The notes: generated by a model not told the origin, from the letters alone. A stretch of DNA of 64,000 nucleotides from Arthrobacter sp. ISL-28 (GCF_018613875.1 NZ_JAGGPJ010000028.1:1-64000), one strand, 5' to 3'; positions 35,135-44,571 are shown, counted from the stretch's first letter. A program made the numbers and translations.

Positions 35135-35587
35135 TCAGCCGAGCTTTCCGTTGGCCGGCCTCTCCCTGAATAACCGCAGCGCTGCATCCACCAGGGACAG
35201 CCGGTTGAGTGAGGCCACCTCGTTCAGGGGTATCCAGGCAGCATGCGTGGTGGTGCCGTCCAGCTCGTGCGTGAGTTCCCCGCCGGTGACCCTGGCCTCG
35301 TAGACCAGGCGGAGGGACTGGAACTCCCGGTCGATGCCGTCCAGCCGGGTCCCTGCCGGCCAGTGGCCCACGTCGATGCCCAGCATGGGGCCGATCTCCG
35401 CGTGGTAGCCCGTCTCCTCGAAGATCTCCCGGATGCAGCCGTCGACCGGATGCTCTGCCAGGTCCAAGCCGCCGCCCGGGAGCGTCCAGGCTTCCTTGCC
35501 GTTCTGTTTCCAGTAGGCCAGCAGGATGGCGTCGTCGCGGATGATGACCGCGTAGGCAGCCGGGCGGGTGTCGAAAAGAACGCTCAT
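35135..35587 (-). CDS. Nudix hydrolase
   Basis: A 150-residue protein with a full Nudix box GGLDLAEHPVDGCIREIFEETGY (G-x5-E-x7-RE-x2-EE-x-G). FDTRPAAYAVIIRDDAILLAYWKQN precedes it. The family cleaves nucleoside diphosphates linked to another group. The substrate is not deducible. ATG at 35587. Precedes the small ORF and rsgA on the same strand. Confidence 0.9.
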   Translation of the reverse strand: MSVLFDTRPAAYAVIIRDDAILLAYWKQNGKEAWTLPGGGLDLAEHPVDGCIREIFEETGYHAEIGPMLGIDVGHWPAGTRLDGIDREFQSLRLVYEARVTGGELTHELDGTTTHAAWIPLNEVASLNRLSLVDAALRLFRERPANGKLG

Positions 35588-35657
35588 GAATCCAGCGTAG
35601 CCGTGAGTTCTGCCCGTACTACTGCCAGGGCCAGCCCTGTATCAGCTCTCTTCTGTA

Positions 35658-36674
35658 TCAGCTCTGCTCACCGACGAGCCGCAGCACGCCGAAGACGGGC
35701 TCCTTGTCCAGCACCCGCACGTCGGTGACGCCGGCCGCCGCCAGGTGGTTCCTGAACGAGTCCTGTAGCCGGACCACGTTCATGCCCAGTCCGCTTCCCA
35801 GAATGACCGGGCCGTCCAGCCGGAGCTGTCGGAGGACCTGCGCGGCCATGTCGGCCAGGTCCTTGCCTGCCTGGTCGATGAGCTCCTGGCTGATTCGGTG
35901 TCCGGTGTCGGCGGCCTCCACCACCAGCCGTGCCTGCTGGGCCCAGAAGCGGCGTCCCGTGGAGGGAGAATGGAACAACGCGATGAGTTGGTTGGGGTCG
36001 TCAATGCTGCAGGATTCCAGCAGGGCACGGGTCAGCTCGTCCGGCTCCAGCGCCTGGTTCATGCGGCGCAGGCTGTGGCGGACTGCTTCCCGCCCCAGCC
36101 AGTAGCCGCTGCCTTCATCGCCCAGGAGGTAGCCCCAGCCGCCGGCCCGTGCCTCTTCGCCGAGGTCATTCCGGCCCCAGGCCGCCGAACCGGTACCGGC
36201 GATGACCGCCACGCCGCTGCTGGCCCCGCCCGCAGCCAGCAGCAGCCGCGAGTCATGGACCACGGTGATCCTGGCTCCCGGAACGTGCGGTTTAATGAGT
36301 GCTGCGAGCGCTGCTGCGTCTTCGTTCGTGTCGATACCGCCGGCTCCTGCATAAACATGGGCCACGGGTCCGCGGCCGATCTTTGCGAACAGCTCCGCGA
36401 CGTGTGCCGCCGCTTCTTCGCGGCTGACGTTCTGGACGTTGGAACTGCCGACGATTTCGTCGGCGACGGGCTCGCCGTTCTCGAAGCGTACGCCCCGCGT
36501 CTTGGTGCCGCCGATGTCCAGGCCGATGACCACTCCTTTGGCAGGAACGGCATCGACCGGAGAAAGGGCGCCCGGGGAAGGGGCGGTTTCCGGCGAAGGA
36601 ACAGGGCTGCCGGAAGGAACAGGGCTGCCTGCAGGAACAGACGGGGCGTCGGATAGGTTGTCAGAGTCAGTCAC
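35658..36674 (-). CDS. BadF/BadG-type kinase, probable N-acetylglucosamine kinase
   Basis: A 338-residue ASKHA-fold kinase. An unusual N-terminal low-complexity run with repeated SPVPSGSPVPS (about 16-40) is followed by VVIGLDIGGTKTRGVRFENG (phosphate-1 loop), AGAGGIDTNEDAA, VIAGTGSAAWGRND (phosphate-2) and ILGSGLGMNVV (adenosine). Actinobacterial members phosphorylate GlcNAc or glucosamine. The start could lie downstream of the Ser/Pro-rich part. It diverges from the nitronate monooxygenase gene. Confidence 0.82.
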   Translation of the reverse strand: MTDSDNLSDAPSVPAGSPVPSGSPVPSPETAPSPGALSPVDAVPAKGVVIGLDIGGTKTRGVRFENGEPVADEIVGSSNVQNVSREEAAAHVAELFAKIGRGPVAHVYAGAGGIDTNEDAAALAALIKPHVPGARITVVHDSRLLLAAGGASSGVAVIAGTGSAAWGRNDLGEEARAGGWGYLLGDEGSGYWLGREAVRHSLRRMNQALEPDELTRALLESCSIDDPNQLIALFHSPSTGRRFWAQQARLVVEAADTGHRISQELIDQAGKDLADMAAQVLRQLRLDGPVILGSGLGMNVVRLQDSFRNHLAAAGVTDVRVLDKEPVFGVLRLVGEQS

Positions 36675-36712
36675 CCCAACAGCCTACTGAAGCGCGTCCC
36701 AAGGAGCAGGCA

Positions 36713-37765
36713 ATGTCCCAAGGTTTATTCGGCACCCGGATCATCGCAGCACCCATGGCCGGCGGCACGTCGACCACCCGCTTTATTGAGGCCGTTCACC
36801 GCTCCGGTGGCGTCGGTTTCCTCGCGGCAGGGTACAAAACGGTGGAGGCGATGAGCGCAGAGGTGCAGGCGGCCCAAGCGGCCGGCATCCGGTTCGGTAT
36901 GAACGTTTTTGTCCCGGACCCCCGGCAGCTGAATCCCTCCCCCGGAGACCTGGCACGGCTGGAGCAATACCGGGACAGCCTGCGCGTCGACGCCGGCCGC
37001 TACGGCGTGGACGTTCCGCAGCTGACCCTCGGGGATGATGACGGCTGGCAGGGCAAGATCGACGAACTCCTGCTGAATCCGCCCGAACTGGTGAGCTTCG
37101 CCTTCGGGTTGCCCGAGGCCGATGTCGTGACTAAATTCCGCCGGGCGGGCGCCATGGTTCTCGCCACAGTCACGAGCCGGGATGAGGCGGAGTTCGCCGC
37201 GGACCGCGGCGTCGACGCGCTCGTCGTGCAGCATCCCAGCGCCGGTGCACACAGCGGTGCTTTCCTTGCGGACAGCGCCCGGAGCGGCACGGGGGCCCGC
37301 TCCGGAGCGCCGTCCACGACGGCGGAGCTGGTCCGGGAGGTGCGCGCCGCCGTCGGCCTTCCGCTCGTGGCCGCCGGTGCCATCTCCGATGCGGCGGCGG
37401 TGAAATCAGTGCTGGCCGCCGGGGCGGAAGCGGCACAGGTGGGAACCGCGCTCCTTCGGACGGATGAAAGCGGCGCCCGGCAACTGCACAAGGACGCCCT
37501 GGGCGCAGACCGTTTCACGGAGACCCGGCCGACGCGGGCCTTCACTGGCCGTTATGCCCGTGCCCTGGTGAACGACTTCGTGCGGGACCATGAGGACGCC
37601 CCCGTCGGCTACCCAGCCATCCACCACCTCACGGCCCCCATCCGGGCGGCTGCGGCCGCCGCCGGGGACGCGGAACGACTGAATCTGTGGGCGGGCACGG
37701 GCTGGCGGAGTGCACGCCCCGGTCCCGTGGCCGGGGTGATGGGCCAGCTTCTCGCCGAGGGGTGA
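36713..37765 (+). CDS. Nitronate monooxygenase
   Basis: A 350-residue FMN-dependent TIM-barrel enzyme that oxidises alkyl nitronates. Seen: TRIIAAPMAGGTSTTRFIEAV, GGVGFLAAGYKTVEAM, FGMNVFVPDPRQL, ALVVQHPSAGAHSG (His and FMN contact), VAAGAISDAAAVKSVLAAGAEAAQVGTALL. Ends 55 bases before the convergent LysR gene. Class I or II cannot be settled by eye. Confidence 0.92.
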   Translation: MSQGLFGTRIIAAPMAGGTSTTRFIEAVHRSGGVGFLAAGYKTVEAMSAEVQAAQAAGIRFGMNVFVPDPRQLNPSPGDLARLEQYRDSLRVDAGRYGVDVPQLTLGDDDGWQGKIDELLLNPPELVSFAFGLPEADVVTKFRRAGAMVLATVTSRDEAEFAADRGVDALVVQHPSAGAHSGAFLADSARSGTGARSGAPSTTAELVREVRAAVGLPLVAAGAISDAAAVKSVLAAGAEAAQVGTALLRTDESGARQLHKDALGADRFTETRPTRAFTGRYARALVNDFVRDHEDAPVGYPAIHHLTAPIRAAAAAAGDAERLNLWAGTGWRSARPGPVAGVMGQLLAEG

Positions 37766-37820
37766 GATCCCGGCGCTCCGCCTCCGCCGAATGCCGAAAT
37801 CTCAAGCATCGATCACGGTG

Positions 37821-38813
37821 TCAGGCTCCGGAACGGGCACGGACCAGCCCGGCCAGCAGCGCTGGGCCTTCGTTCAGCACGAGTTCCCTGAACAGCCGCA
37901 CCGGGTCCGGCTCTTCCTCGCGCCCGTTTCTGCGCTCCCGCCAGGCCAGCCCGATTTCGCGGTACGCCAGGTCCGATTCCAGGGGTATCTCCACCCAGCC
38001 CAAGTCTCCGGTCCGGGCTGCAGCGCCGCCGGGACCGCCGCCGCCGGGACCGCCGCCGGGCGGCAGGATGCTGACCCCCAGCCCTGCGGAGACCAGGCCA
38101 CGGACGGTGTGGGAGTCCTGGCTCTCAAAAGCGATCCGGGGCCGGAAGCCGGCCTCCCGGAACATAGCGTCCGTCAGGGAGCGCATGCCGTAGCCGGGTC
38201 CGAGGGCAACAAAGGGGTCCCGCCTGATATCCGCCACCCCAGCCGATTCCCGGCCCGCAAGCCGGTGCCGGTGGTGCACCACGAGCCGCAGCGGTTCCCG
38301 GTAGAGGGCGGCCGAGCCGATGGTCCTGCTTGCGGGCGCCACCGGGGCGGTGAGGGCGAGGTCCGCCGTTCCGGAGGCGAGCTCGGCGAGGCAGCTGTCC
38401 CTGGAGCCCTGGCTGAGCTCAAACTCCGTCTGCGGGTGCCGGTTCCGAAAGGCGCTGATCAGGAGCGGCAGGGTGGCCTCGCCGAAGGTGTGCTGGAAGG
38501 TCACGGCGATCCTGCCGCGGACCACCTCGGCTTCGTGCCGTACCAGATCGAGGCCGGCTTGGAATTCGGCGAGCGCCGACTCGATGTAAGGCAGCAGCGC
38601 CCTGGCCGCCGGTGTGAGGCGGACACCCCGGCCTTCCCGGATCAGCAGCTCTGTACCCACCGCCGCGCTGGCACGGGCCAGCGCCCGGCTTACTGTGGAT
38701 TGCGGAACGCCCAGTAGCTCTGCTGTTTCCGTGATGTGCTGCGTGCGGCCCAGTTCAACGAGCAGCGGCAGGATGGGCAGCAGCTGGACGAGCTGCCTGT
38801 GCTGAAGATCCAT
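37821..38813 (-). CDS. LysR-family transcriptional regulator
   Basis: A 330-residue regulator from ATG 38813 (MDLQHRQLVQLLPILPLLV). HTH about 20-65: HITETAELLGVPQSTVSRALARASAAVGTELLIREGR. The effector domain follows from about 95, with RGRIAVTFQHTFGEATLPLLI. A glycine/proline stretch (GGGPGGGGPGG) interrupts the domain at about 255. An ATG at 38864 is possible, but it falls inside a palindrome that looks like the LysR binding site, so I favour the inner start with GGAG upstream. Divergent from an MFS gene. Confidence 0.87.
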   Translation of the reverse strand: MDLQHRQLVQLLPILPLLVELGRTQHITETAELLGVPQSTVSRALARASAAVGTELLIREGRGVRLTPAARALLPYIESALAEFQAGLDLVRHEAEVVRGRIAVTFQHTFGEATLPLLISAFRNRHPQTEFELSQGSRDSCLAELASGTADLALTAPVAPASRTIGSAALYREPLRLVVHHRHRLAGRESAGVADIRRDPFVALGPGYGMRSLTDAMFREAGFRPRIAFESQDSHTVRGLVSAGLGVSILPPGGGPGGGGPGGAAARTGDLGWVEIPLESDLAYREIGLAWRERRNGREEEPDPVRLFRELVLNEGPALLAGLVRARSGA

Positions 38814-38859
38814 GGTTCCGTCGCTCCAACTCATCCGTTCCTGCATCATTGCGAGCTGA

Positions 38860-38880
38860 ATCATGCATTGGATGCTTGAT
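38860..38880. promoter_or_regulatory. Operator-like inverted repeat between LysR and MFS genes
   Basis: ATCATGCAT-TGG-ATGCTTGAT has 8 of 9 symmetric pairs. It lies 24 bases ahead of the MFS start and includes a T-N11-A-like core, the LysR target form. Autorepression and MFS control are likely but inferred. Confidence 0.5.
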
Positions 38881-38903
38881 CAGCGTAAACCTAGGCTGGA
38901 GGA

Positions 38904-40298
38904 ATGCCAACGCCAGCCCTTCCCGCCCCCGGCGATCAGCCCGGCCCCGTGTCCGGGGATGCTACCGGCGGACGGCCTGAAAACCAGCCCGAAAACCAGC
39001 CCGGAGAGCAGGCCGGATGGGAGGGCCACCCGAAGGGGTCGGCCGCCTACGGCAAGATCTTGGCAGGCCTTTCCTTCGCGGGCGTGGCAACGTTCGCGCA
39101 GCTCTATTCCACCCAGGCCGTGCTGCCCCTCATGTCCCGGGAGCTGAGTGTCACGGCGGCCGAGGCCGCCCTCACCATTTCGCTGGCCACCGTCGGACTG
39201 GCGGTCACCGTTATTCCGTGGTCGTTCCTGGCCGACCGGATCGGGCGCGTCCGGGCTATGGCCTGGGGTATTTCCGGCGCCACCGCGCTGGGCCTGATGG
39301 TTCCGCTGGCCACCTCGTTCCCTTTACTGCTGGCGCTCAGGATGCTGGAAGGCATGGCCCTCGGCGGCATTCCGGCGATTGCCATCGCCTACCTGAACGA
39401 GGAAGTCAACAAGGCCCATGCCGCGATGGCTGCCGGCAGCTACGTGGCCGGAACCACCCTGGGCGGTCTGGCCGGACGGCTGGTGGCGGGGCCCGTGGGC
39501 GAGCTGTGGGGCTGGCGTGCCGCCGCCCTCGCCGTCTCCGTTCTCGCCACGATTGCGGCCGTGTTGTTCCTGGTGCTCGTTCCGAAGGCTCGGGGCTTCA
39601 GGCCGTCTCCGGCCAAGGGTCTCCGCGGTGCAGTCCGGACGCTGGGCGGGCATCTACGCAATGCGCGCCTGCTGGCACTGTACGTCCAGGCCTTCATGCT
39701 GATGGGCGGCTTTGTGGCCGTGTACAACTATCTCGGATTCAGGCTCTCGGGAGAACCCTTCACCCTGCCGGCCACCGTGATCAGCCTGATCTTCCTCGCC
39801 TACCTGTCCGGGACCGTGACCTCGCGTTGGGCGGGCGGCCTGACAGAGCGCTTTGGCCGGCGCACGGTGCTGCTTGCGGGCATCCTGCTGATGACCGCCG
39901 GCCTGGCCCTCACCCTCACCCAGGTGCTCGTGCTGATCCTGGCCGGGCTGCTGGTTTTCACCGGAGGGTTCTTCGCCGCCCACAGCATCGGAGCAGGCTG
40001 GACCGGATCCATCGCCGTCTCCGGCAGGGCGCAGGCCGCATCGCTGTACAACCTCGCCTACTACCTGGGGTCCAGCGTTATCGGCTGGGCAGGGGGTCTG
40101 GTGTTCCAGTCGCTGGGCTGGACAGCGCTGGCCGTCACCGTGATCGTGCTGGGGTGCACGACGGCGGTGATCACCGCCGTCGTGCACCCCGCCGCAGCGG
40201 ACGTCCCCGGCCGCTGCCTCCCAAAGGCAACCGGCAAGCGCAGCCCGGGTGAACGGCACAGCGCGGCGGGACGGGAGAACCCTGCGCCCGGAGGTTAG
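38904..40298 (+). CDS. MFS transporter, YnfM/DHA1-like
   Basis: A 464-residue exporter with 12 helices. A disordered N-terminus contains near-repeats of GRPENQPENQPGEQAG. The motif SLATVGLAVTVIPWSFLADRIGRVRAMAWG is the MFS loop 2-3. FAGVATFAQLYSTQAVLPLM starts helix 1. RWAGGLTERFGRRTVLLAG is the second loop. Under probable control of the divergent LysR. Ends overlapping the lyase gene by 4 bases. Substrate unknown; YnfM is linked to arabinose/drug efflux. Confidence 0.88.
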   Translation: MPTPALPAPGDQPGPVSGDATGGRPENQPENQPGEQAGWEGHPKGSAAYGKILAGLSFAGVATFAQLYSTQAVLPLMSRELSVTAAEAALTISLATVGLAVTVIPWSFLADRIGRVRAMAWGISGATALGLMVPLATSFPLLLALRMLEGMALGGIPAIAIAYLNEEVNKAHAAMAAGSYVAGTTLGGLAGRLVAGPVGELWGWRAAALAVSVLATIAAVLFLVLVPKARGFRPSPAKGLRGAVRTLGGHLRNARLLALYVQAFMLMGGFVAVYNYLGFRLSGEPFTLPATVISLIFLAYLSGTVTSRWAGGLTERFGRRTVLLAGILLMTAGLALTLTQVLVLILAGLLVFTGGFFAAHSIGAGWTGSIAVSGRAQAASLYNLAYYLGSSVIGWAGGLVFQSLGWTALAVTVIVLGCTTAVITAVVHPAAADVPGRCLPKATGKRSPGERHSAAGRENPAPGG

Positions 40299-41458
40299 CG
40301 CGTCCCCTCGATGGCCTGGACGAGGTCTCCAAGAATGTCCGCGGCGTCTTCCAGCCCTACTGAGACCCTGAGGAGGCTGGCATGCGGCTTGGCCTCCGCA
40401 GCCACCGGGCGGTGGGTGAGGCCGGCAGGGTGCTGGATCAGGGTGTCGACTCCGCCGAGGGACACCGCATGCGTGATCATCCGGACGGCGGCCGGGACGC
40501 GCTCAGCATGTTCTGCGCTGGGCAGTTCAAAAGCGATCAGGGAACCCGGCCCGGCCATCTGGGTGCCCACGAGCCCGTGCGGATCGCATTCGGGAAGGCC
40601 CGGGTACCGGACCGTCCGCACGAGTTCATGTCCGGCCAGCCCGGCGGCCACCTTGTGGGCGGTGGACTGCTGGGCCCGGACCCGTACGGGAAGGGTGGCA
40701 AGTCCGCGGTGGAGGAGGTAGGCAGGCAAGGGCGTGAGGATGCCGCCGGTGATGGCCCGTACCTGCCGGAGACGGCCGGTCCACTCCGGCGAGGCCGCCA
40801 CCACTCCGCCCATCGCGTCGCCGTGGCCGCCTATGAACTTGGTGGCACTGTGCAGCACGAGGGCGGCGCCGTGGTCCAGGGGCCGCTGCAGCACCGGGGT
40901 GGCAAAAGTGTTGTCCACGAGGACGGGAACGCCGTCCGCCGCCGCCACGAGACTGGCGATGTCCACGAGCTCCAGGCTGGGGTTGGCGGGGGTTTCCACG
41001 ACCACCAGTCCCGTGTCCGGCCGGAGTGCGGCGTGGACGCCATCTGGTGCGGTGAAGGTCACCTCGGTTCCCAGCACACCCGACGCGAGCACGTGGTCGC
41101 TGCCGCCATAGAGCGGCCGGACCGCCACCACGTGCTTCTTGCCGCCGGCCACCGCCGCGAGCAGCACGGCGCTCAGGGCCGCCATGCCTGTGGCGAAGGC
41201 CACCGCTTCGGGCGCACCTTCCAGCACCGCCACACCGGCCTCGAACCGCGCCACGGTGGGGTTCCACAGCCTTTGGTAGACGGTGCTTTGCCCCTCGAGG
41301 CGGGCGCCGCCGGTGGCCATCTGCTCGTATGCGAGGCCGCCATCCTCCACGGAGGGCAGGGGCGCCGTGGTTGAAAGGTCGATGGGCAGCGCGTGGACGC
41401 CCTGGCCGGTGAGCCCGTCGTGGCCGGCATGCACTGCCAGCGAGTCGAGAGAAAGCAT
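40295..41458 (-). CDS. Cystathionine gamma-synthase/lyase family PLP enzyme
   Basis: A 387-residue Cys/Met-metabolism enzyme. LAVHAGHDGLTGQGVHALPIDLSTTAPL, YQRLWNPTVARFEAGVAVLEGA, FATGMAALSAVLLA (PLP phosphate), VETPANPSLELVDI, VDNTFATPVLQRPL, LHSATKFIGGHGDAMGG (Schiff-base Lys) and GGVDTLIQHPA follow. The reaction (gamma-lyase, beta-lyase or methionine gamma-lyase) is open. It is divergent from an Lrp regulator, so amino-acid-responsive control is probable. Convergent 4-base overlap with the MFS gene. Confidence 0.88.
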   Translation of the reverse strand: MLSLDSLAVHAGHDGLTGQGVHALPIDLSTTAPLPSVEDGGLAYEQMATGGARLEGQSTVYQRLWNPTVARFEAGVAVLEGAPEAVAFATGMAALSAVLLAAVAGGKKHVVAVRPLYGGSDHVLASGVLGTEVTFTAPDGVHAALRPDTGLVVVETPANPSLELVDIASLVAAADGVPVLVDNTFATPVLQRPLDHGAALVLHSATKFIGGHGDAMGGVVAASPEWTGRLRQVRAITGGILTPLPAYLLHRGLATLPVRVRAQQSTAHKVAAGLAGHELVRTVRYPGLPECDPHGLVGTQMAGPGSLIAFELPSAEHAERVPAAVRMITHAVSLGGVDTLIQHPAGLTHRPVAAEAKPHASLLRVSVGLEDAADILGDLVQAIEGTR

Positions 41459-41472
41459 GATGCTCCTTGTGA

Positions 41473-41512
41473 ATTATTCGCCATTGAACGCCGCAAGTAT
41501 CTGGCAAATATT
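41473..41512. promoter_or_regulatory. Lrp-type inverted repeat between lyase and regulator genes
   Basis: ATTATTCGCCA (41473-41483) and TGGCAAATATT (41502-41512) form an imperfect inverted repeat matching at 9 of 11. It lies just before the lyase start and 80 bases before the Lrp start. Binding by the adjacent Lrp is inferred. Confidence 0.45.
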
Positions 41513-41591
41513 CGGAGATTGACACCCGGCATGAATGGAATGGCCGGAAAGTCACGACTAAGATGAACTGAGAACACCCCTAGGAGGATCA

Positions 41592-42104
41592 GTGAGCACC
41601 AATGCGAAGAATATTCGGCCGGGCTCGGGACTCGCCGAGCCGCTGGATGCTATCGACGAGCGGCTCTTGGCGGCGTTGGTGGACGATGCGCGAATCTCGA
41701 ACAAGCAGCTTGCCGAACTCGTGGGCATCGCCCCTTCCACCGCGCTGATGCGCACCCGCGCACTTTCCGAGCGCGGGATCATCCAGGGTTTTGAGGCCAA
41801 ACTGAGCCTGTCGGCGATCGGACGCTCGGTCCAGGCCCTGATCGCCGTCCGCCTCCGCGCGCATGACCGCGAACAGATCGACCGCTTTACCTCCCGGGTT
41901 CCCAAGCTGCCCGCCGTGCTGTCCACGTTCCATACGTCCGGCTCGGTGGACTACCTGCTGCACATCGCCGTGGCCACCACCGAGGACCTCCGGGACTGGG
42001 TCCTGGACAACCTCGCCACCGACCCTGTGGTGGGCCACACCGAAACCACGCTGGTGTTTGAACACATGCCGGGCAACCACGGGCCGTTGCCGGAGCAGGA
42101 ATAG
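41592..42104 (+). CDS. Lrp/AsnC-family regulator
   Basis: A 170-residue regulator from GTG 41592, with AGGAGG 5 bases ahead. HTH about 18-65: LDAIDERLLAALVDDARISNKQLAELVGIAPSTALMRTRAL. RAM domain from about 85: IAVRLRAHDREQIDRFTSRVPKLPAV, TSGSVDYLLHIAVATTEDLRDWV. It probably controls the divergent lyase gene. Confidence 0.92.
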   Translation: MSTNAKNIRPGSGLAEPLDAIDERLLAALVDDARISNKQLAELVGIAPSTALMRTRALSERGIIQGFEAKLSLSAIGRSVQALIAVRLRAHDREQIDRFTSRVPKLPAVLSTFHTSGSVDYLLHIAVATTEDLRDWVLDNLATDPVVGHTETTLVFEHMPGNHGPLPEQE

Positions 42105-42152
42105 CGGAGCCACGATTAGCTGCAGCCCCGCTGAGGGCCGGGGACATCCGCT

Positions 42153-43391
42153 TCAGGCGGCCCGGAGGGACCGGCGCAACGTGACGGCGGCGAGAGCCAC
42201 GGCGGAGGCTCCACAGAGCACGACGAATCCGGCGACTGCCCCCTCAAGCCCGTAGGCCGCCGTCGCGATCCCCAGCCCGATCATCGGGACCGCACTGCCC
42301 AGGTAGGTGATCACGTAGACCGTGCTGATGATCTGGGCGTGCCGGGAAGCTTCCACCTTGCCGGCCACGTCGTTGAAGACAGTGCGGAAGGCGATGCCCT
42401 GGCCGACGCCGGCGGCCAGGCTGGCGCAGACCAGCAGCCAGGGGTTGCTCCACCCGGCAGCTGCGCCGATGAGCGTCACGGACCCGCCGAGCAGCGCCAG
42501 CCCCGCCGGCACGGCAAAGCGGCTCCGGACACTGAGCAGCTGGCTCAGGGCTGAGGCAGCAAGCGTGAGTCCGGACAGCACCCCGATGAGCGGCCTGGAA
42601 TCAATGCTGAGAATCCGCGCGAAGTAGCCGGGCGCCAGTGAGAGGCAGAAGCCAAAGACCGTGAAGCTGAGAAACCCGACGGCGGCTGCCAGCCAGAACG
42701 CGCCGCGCGCCTCATGCGATATCGAAGGGCGGCGGGGCGCCAGGGCCTTGAGCGGCCGCGGGCCCTCACCCGGCTTGATGGCGGGACGGGCGCGGAGCAG
42801 GCACAGCGGCAGCAGGAGGGCCATCAGGATCAGGGAGTGGATGACGTAGGGCGTGGAAGTTGGCCCCGGCAGGAGTGAGAGGACTCCCCCGATGGCCGGA
42901 CCGGCCGCAACCCCGCCGGCGGAGGCCAGCAGCGTGAAGCGTGAGGCCCATTCAGGCCGCTCCGGCAGGAGTTCCCGCAGGGCCGCCGAACTGGCTCCGG
43001 TGGCCAGGGCCACGGCGATTCCCTGGAGCGCGCGCCCTGCCGAGAGTGCCGCCAGGCTGTCCGCCTGGGCAAAGACGAAGCCGCCCGCCAGCCCTGTCAG
43101 CACGGCCACAAGCAGCGCCGCGCGACGGCCGATGTGGTCCGACCAGTGTCCTGTCAGCATGAGCGTGGCCACCAGCGCCAGGACGTAGGCGGAAAAGGCC
43201 ACGGTGATGTCTAGGGAATTCAGCCCTAACTTCGCCTGCAGCAGCGGGTAGAGCGGCGTCGCCAGATTCGCCCCCACCAGGAGCGTGAAGATTACTGCCC
43301 CTGCCATGGCCAGCCGGGCGGTATTGGATGCGTCCCATCCCCACCGGCTGGCGCCGGCCGGCCGCATTCTAAGTTCATTGAAGACGGTCAT
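42153..43391 (-). CDS. MFS transporter
   Basis: A 412-residue membrane protein from ATG 43391. VIFTLLVGANLATPLYPLLQAKL starts helix 1, and TLMLTGHWSDHIGRRAALLVAVL is the loop motif. Twelve helices are visible. It is divergent from an Lrp-type regulator, suggesting amino acid or related export. An open frame upstream to 43490 overlaps the regulator's promoter and is not likely used. Confidence 0.88.
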   Translation of the reverse strand: MTVFNELRMRPAGASRWGWDASNTARLAMAGAVIFTLLVGANLATPLYPLLQAKLGLNSLDITVAFSAYVLALVATLMLTGHWSDHIGRRAALLVAVLTGLAGGFVFAQADSLAALSAGRALQGIAVALATGASSAALRELLPERPEWASRFTLLASAGGVAAGPAIGGVLSLLPGPTSTPYVIHSLILMALLLPLCLLRARPAIKPGEGPRPLKALAPRRPSISHEARGAFWLAAAVGFLSFTVFGFCLSLAPGYFARILSIDSRPLIGVLSGLTLAASALSQLLSVRSRFAVPAGLALLGGSVTLIGAAAGWSNPWLLVCASLAAGVGQGIAFRTVFNDVAGKVEASRHAQIISTVYVITYLGSAVPMIGLGIATAAYGLEGAVAGFVVLCGASAVALAAVTLRRSLRAA

Positions 43392-43454
43392 GCCCGTGCC
43401 CTTGCCTGTTTCCCGCGGCTTCGGCTCCTTGTGGGGGCTTCGACCGCGGATGAG

Positions 43455-43533
43455 AAATTGATATCTACAGAATGCGCCAGGAGTGCTCATGACAGCTGAT
43501 TTTCGTGGAAAAATCGAGCAAAACCATCAATTT
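43455..43533. promoter_or_regulatory. Inverted repeat near the start of the second Lrp gene
   Basis: AAATTGAT at 43455-43462 and ATCAATTT at 43526-43533 form a perfect 8-bp inverted repeat with a 63-base spacer. If the Lrp gene starts at GTG 43564, both arms are promoter DNA. Confidence 0.35.
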
Positions 43534-44079
43534 TTATCTGTAAATGTGACTCGGAGTGATGATGTGAACAATTTGGATCCCACCGATTTGAGGATTCTGC
43601 TGGAGCTGGTGCGTGACCCGCGGATCCAGATCGGCGAACTCAGCGACAGGCTTGGCATTGCGCGGAACACCGCGCAATCACGCGTGCGCCGGATGCTTCG
43701 CTCCGGCATCCTCCATGACGGCGGCCGGGAAATCGACCTTGAGGCGGTGGGGTACGACGTCGTCGCTTTCGTGACGATCGAGGTGACCCACCGCGAACTC
43801 GACGGAGTTGTGGGCGCCTTGCGCCTGCTGCCCCAGGTCCTCGAGGTGCACGAGATCTCGGGGCGGGGCGACGTCTGGTGCCGGGTGGTGGCCACCGATA
43901 CACACAATCTGCAGGCCGCGCTGCGCTCGATCCTCCGGATTAGGGGTGTCATCCGGACGGAAACCGTGCTGGCGCTCCACACGCATATCCCCTACCGGAC
44001 CGAACCGCTGATCAGCCGCCTGGTCCAGGGAACGTCAGTCCAGAGGGCGTCAGTCCAGGGATCACGGCCGGCGGGCTAG
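43489..44079 (+). CDS. Lrp/AsnC-family regulator
   Basis: A regulator of 196 residues from ATG 43489 (AGGAG 5 bases upstream) or 171 from GTG 43564 (GGAG 7 bases upstream). HTH: LDPTDLRILLELVRDPRIQ, GELSDRLGIARNTAQSRVRRM. RAM: AFVTIEVTHRELDGVVGALRLLPQVLEVHEISGRGD, VVATDTHNLQAALRSIL. The first 25 residues of the longer form have no Lrp counterpart, so the GTG may be real. Divergent from the MFS gene. Confidence 0.9.
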   Translation: MTADFRGKIEQNHQFLSVNVTRSDDVNNLDPTDLRILLELVRDPRIQIGELSDRLGIARNTAQSRVRRMLRSGILHDGGREIDLEAVGYDVVAFVTIEVTHRELDGVVGALRLLPQVLEVHEISGRGDVWCRVVATDTHNLQAALRSILRIRGVIRTETVLALHTHIPYRTEPLISRLVQGTSVQRASVQGSRPAG

Positions 44080-44120
44080 CCACGCGGCCCTTGTCCGCCC
44101 TTGGGGAATAGGATTCAAAG

Positions 44121-44546
44121 ATGGATTGGCTCTCTTATATTTCTCAGATCAACTGGTTTGCCGTGCTGCTGGCCTTCCTAGCCAGCATGGCCATCGGCTT
44201 CGTCTGGTACCTTCCCGCAGTGCTGGGCAACAAGTGGATGGCGGCGATCGGCAAGACGGAAGAGGATCTGAAAAACGCCCGGGGCGGTGCCGGCATCTGG
44301 GCGCCGATGATAGTCGCCGCCGCGCTGACCGCTGTCCTGCTCGCTGTGCTGATCGGGAAGCTGGGGCTGGACAACGCCCTTGCGGGCGGAATGTTTGCCC
44401 TGGTGTTGGCTGTTGTGTTCCGCGCGGGCGGCCACGTGATCCACAACGGCTTTGCGGGACGCCAGGCGGCCGTGACCCTGATCGACGCCGGCCACGATGT
44501 GCTCGCCATGACTGCCGCCGGTGTCATCATCGGCGCGATGTCCTGA
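44121..44546 (+). CDS. DUF1761 membrane protein
   Basis: A 141-residue protein with four helices; INWFAVLLAFLASMAIGFVWY and LGNKWMAAIGKTEEDL, then ALAGGMFALVLAVVFRAGGHVIHNGFA are typical of DUF1761. Function unknown. Ends 25 bases before corA and may be co-transcribed. Confidence 0.85.
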   Translation: MDWLSYISQINWFAVLLAFLASMAIGFVWYLPAVLGNKWMAAIGKTEEDLKNARGGAGIWAPMIVAAALTAVLLAVLIGKLGLDNALAGGMFALVLAVVFRAGGHVIHNGFAGRQAAVTLIDAGHDVLAMTAAGVIIGAMS

Positions 44547-44571
44547 GCGGCACGCGAGGGACACGCCTACC

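Noticed and set aside
41459..41591. Possible SAM or T-box riboswitch ahead of the cystathionine lyase
   Set aside because: The leader is short and lacks the conserved helices. The inverted repeat fits the adjacent Lrp regulator better.
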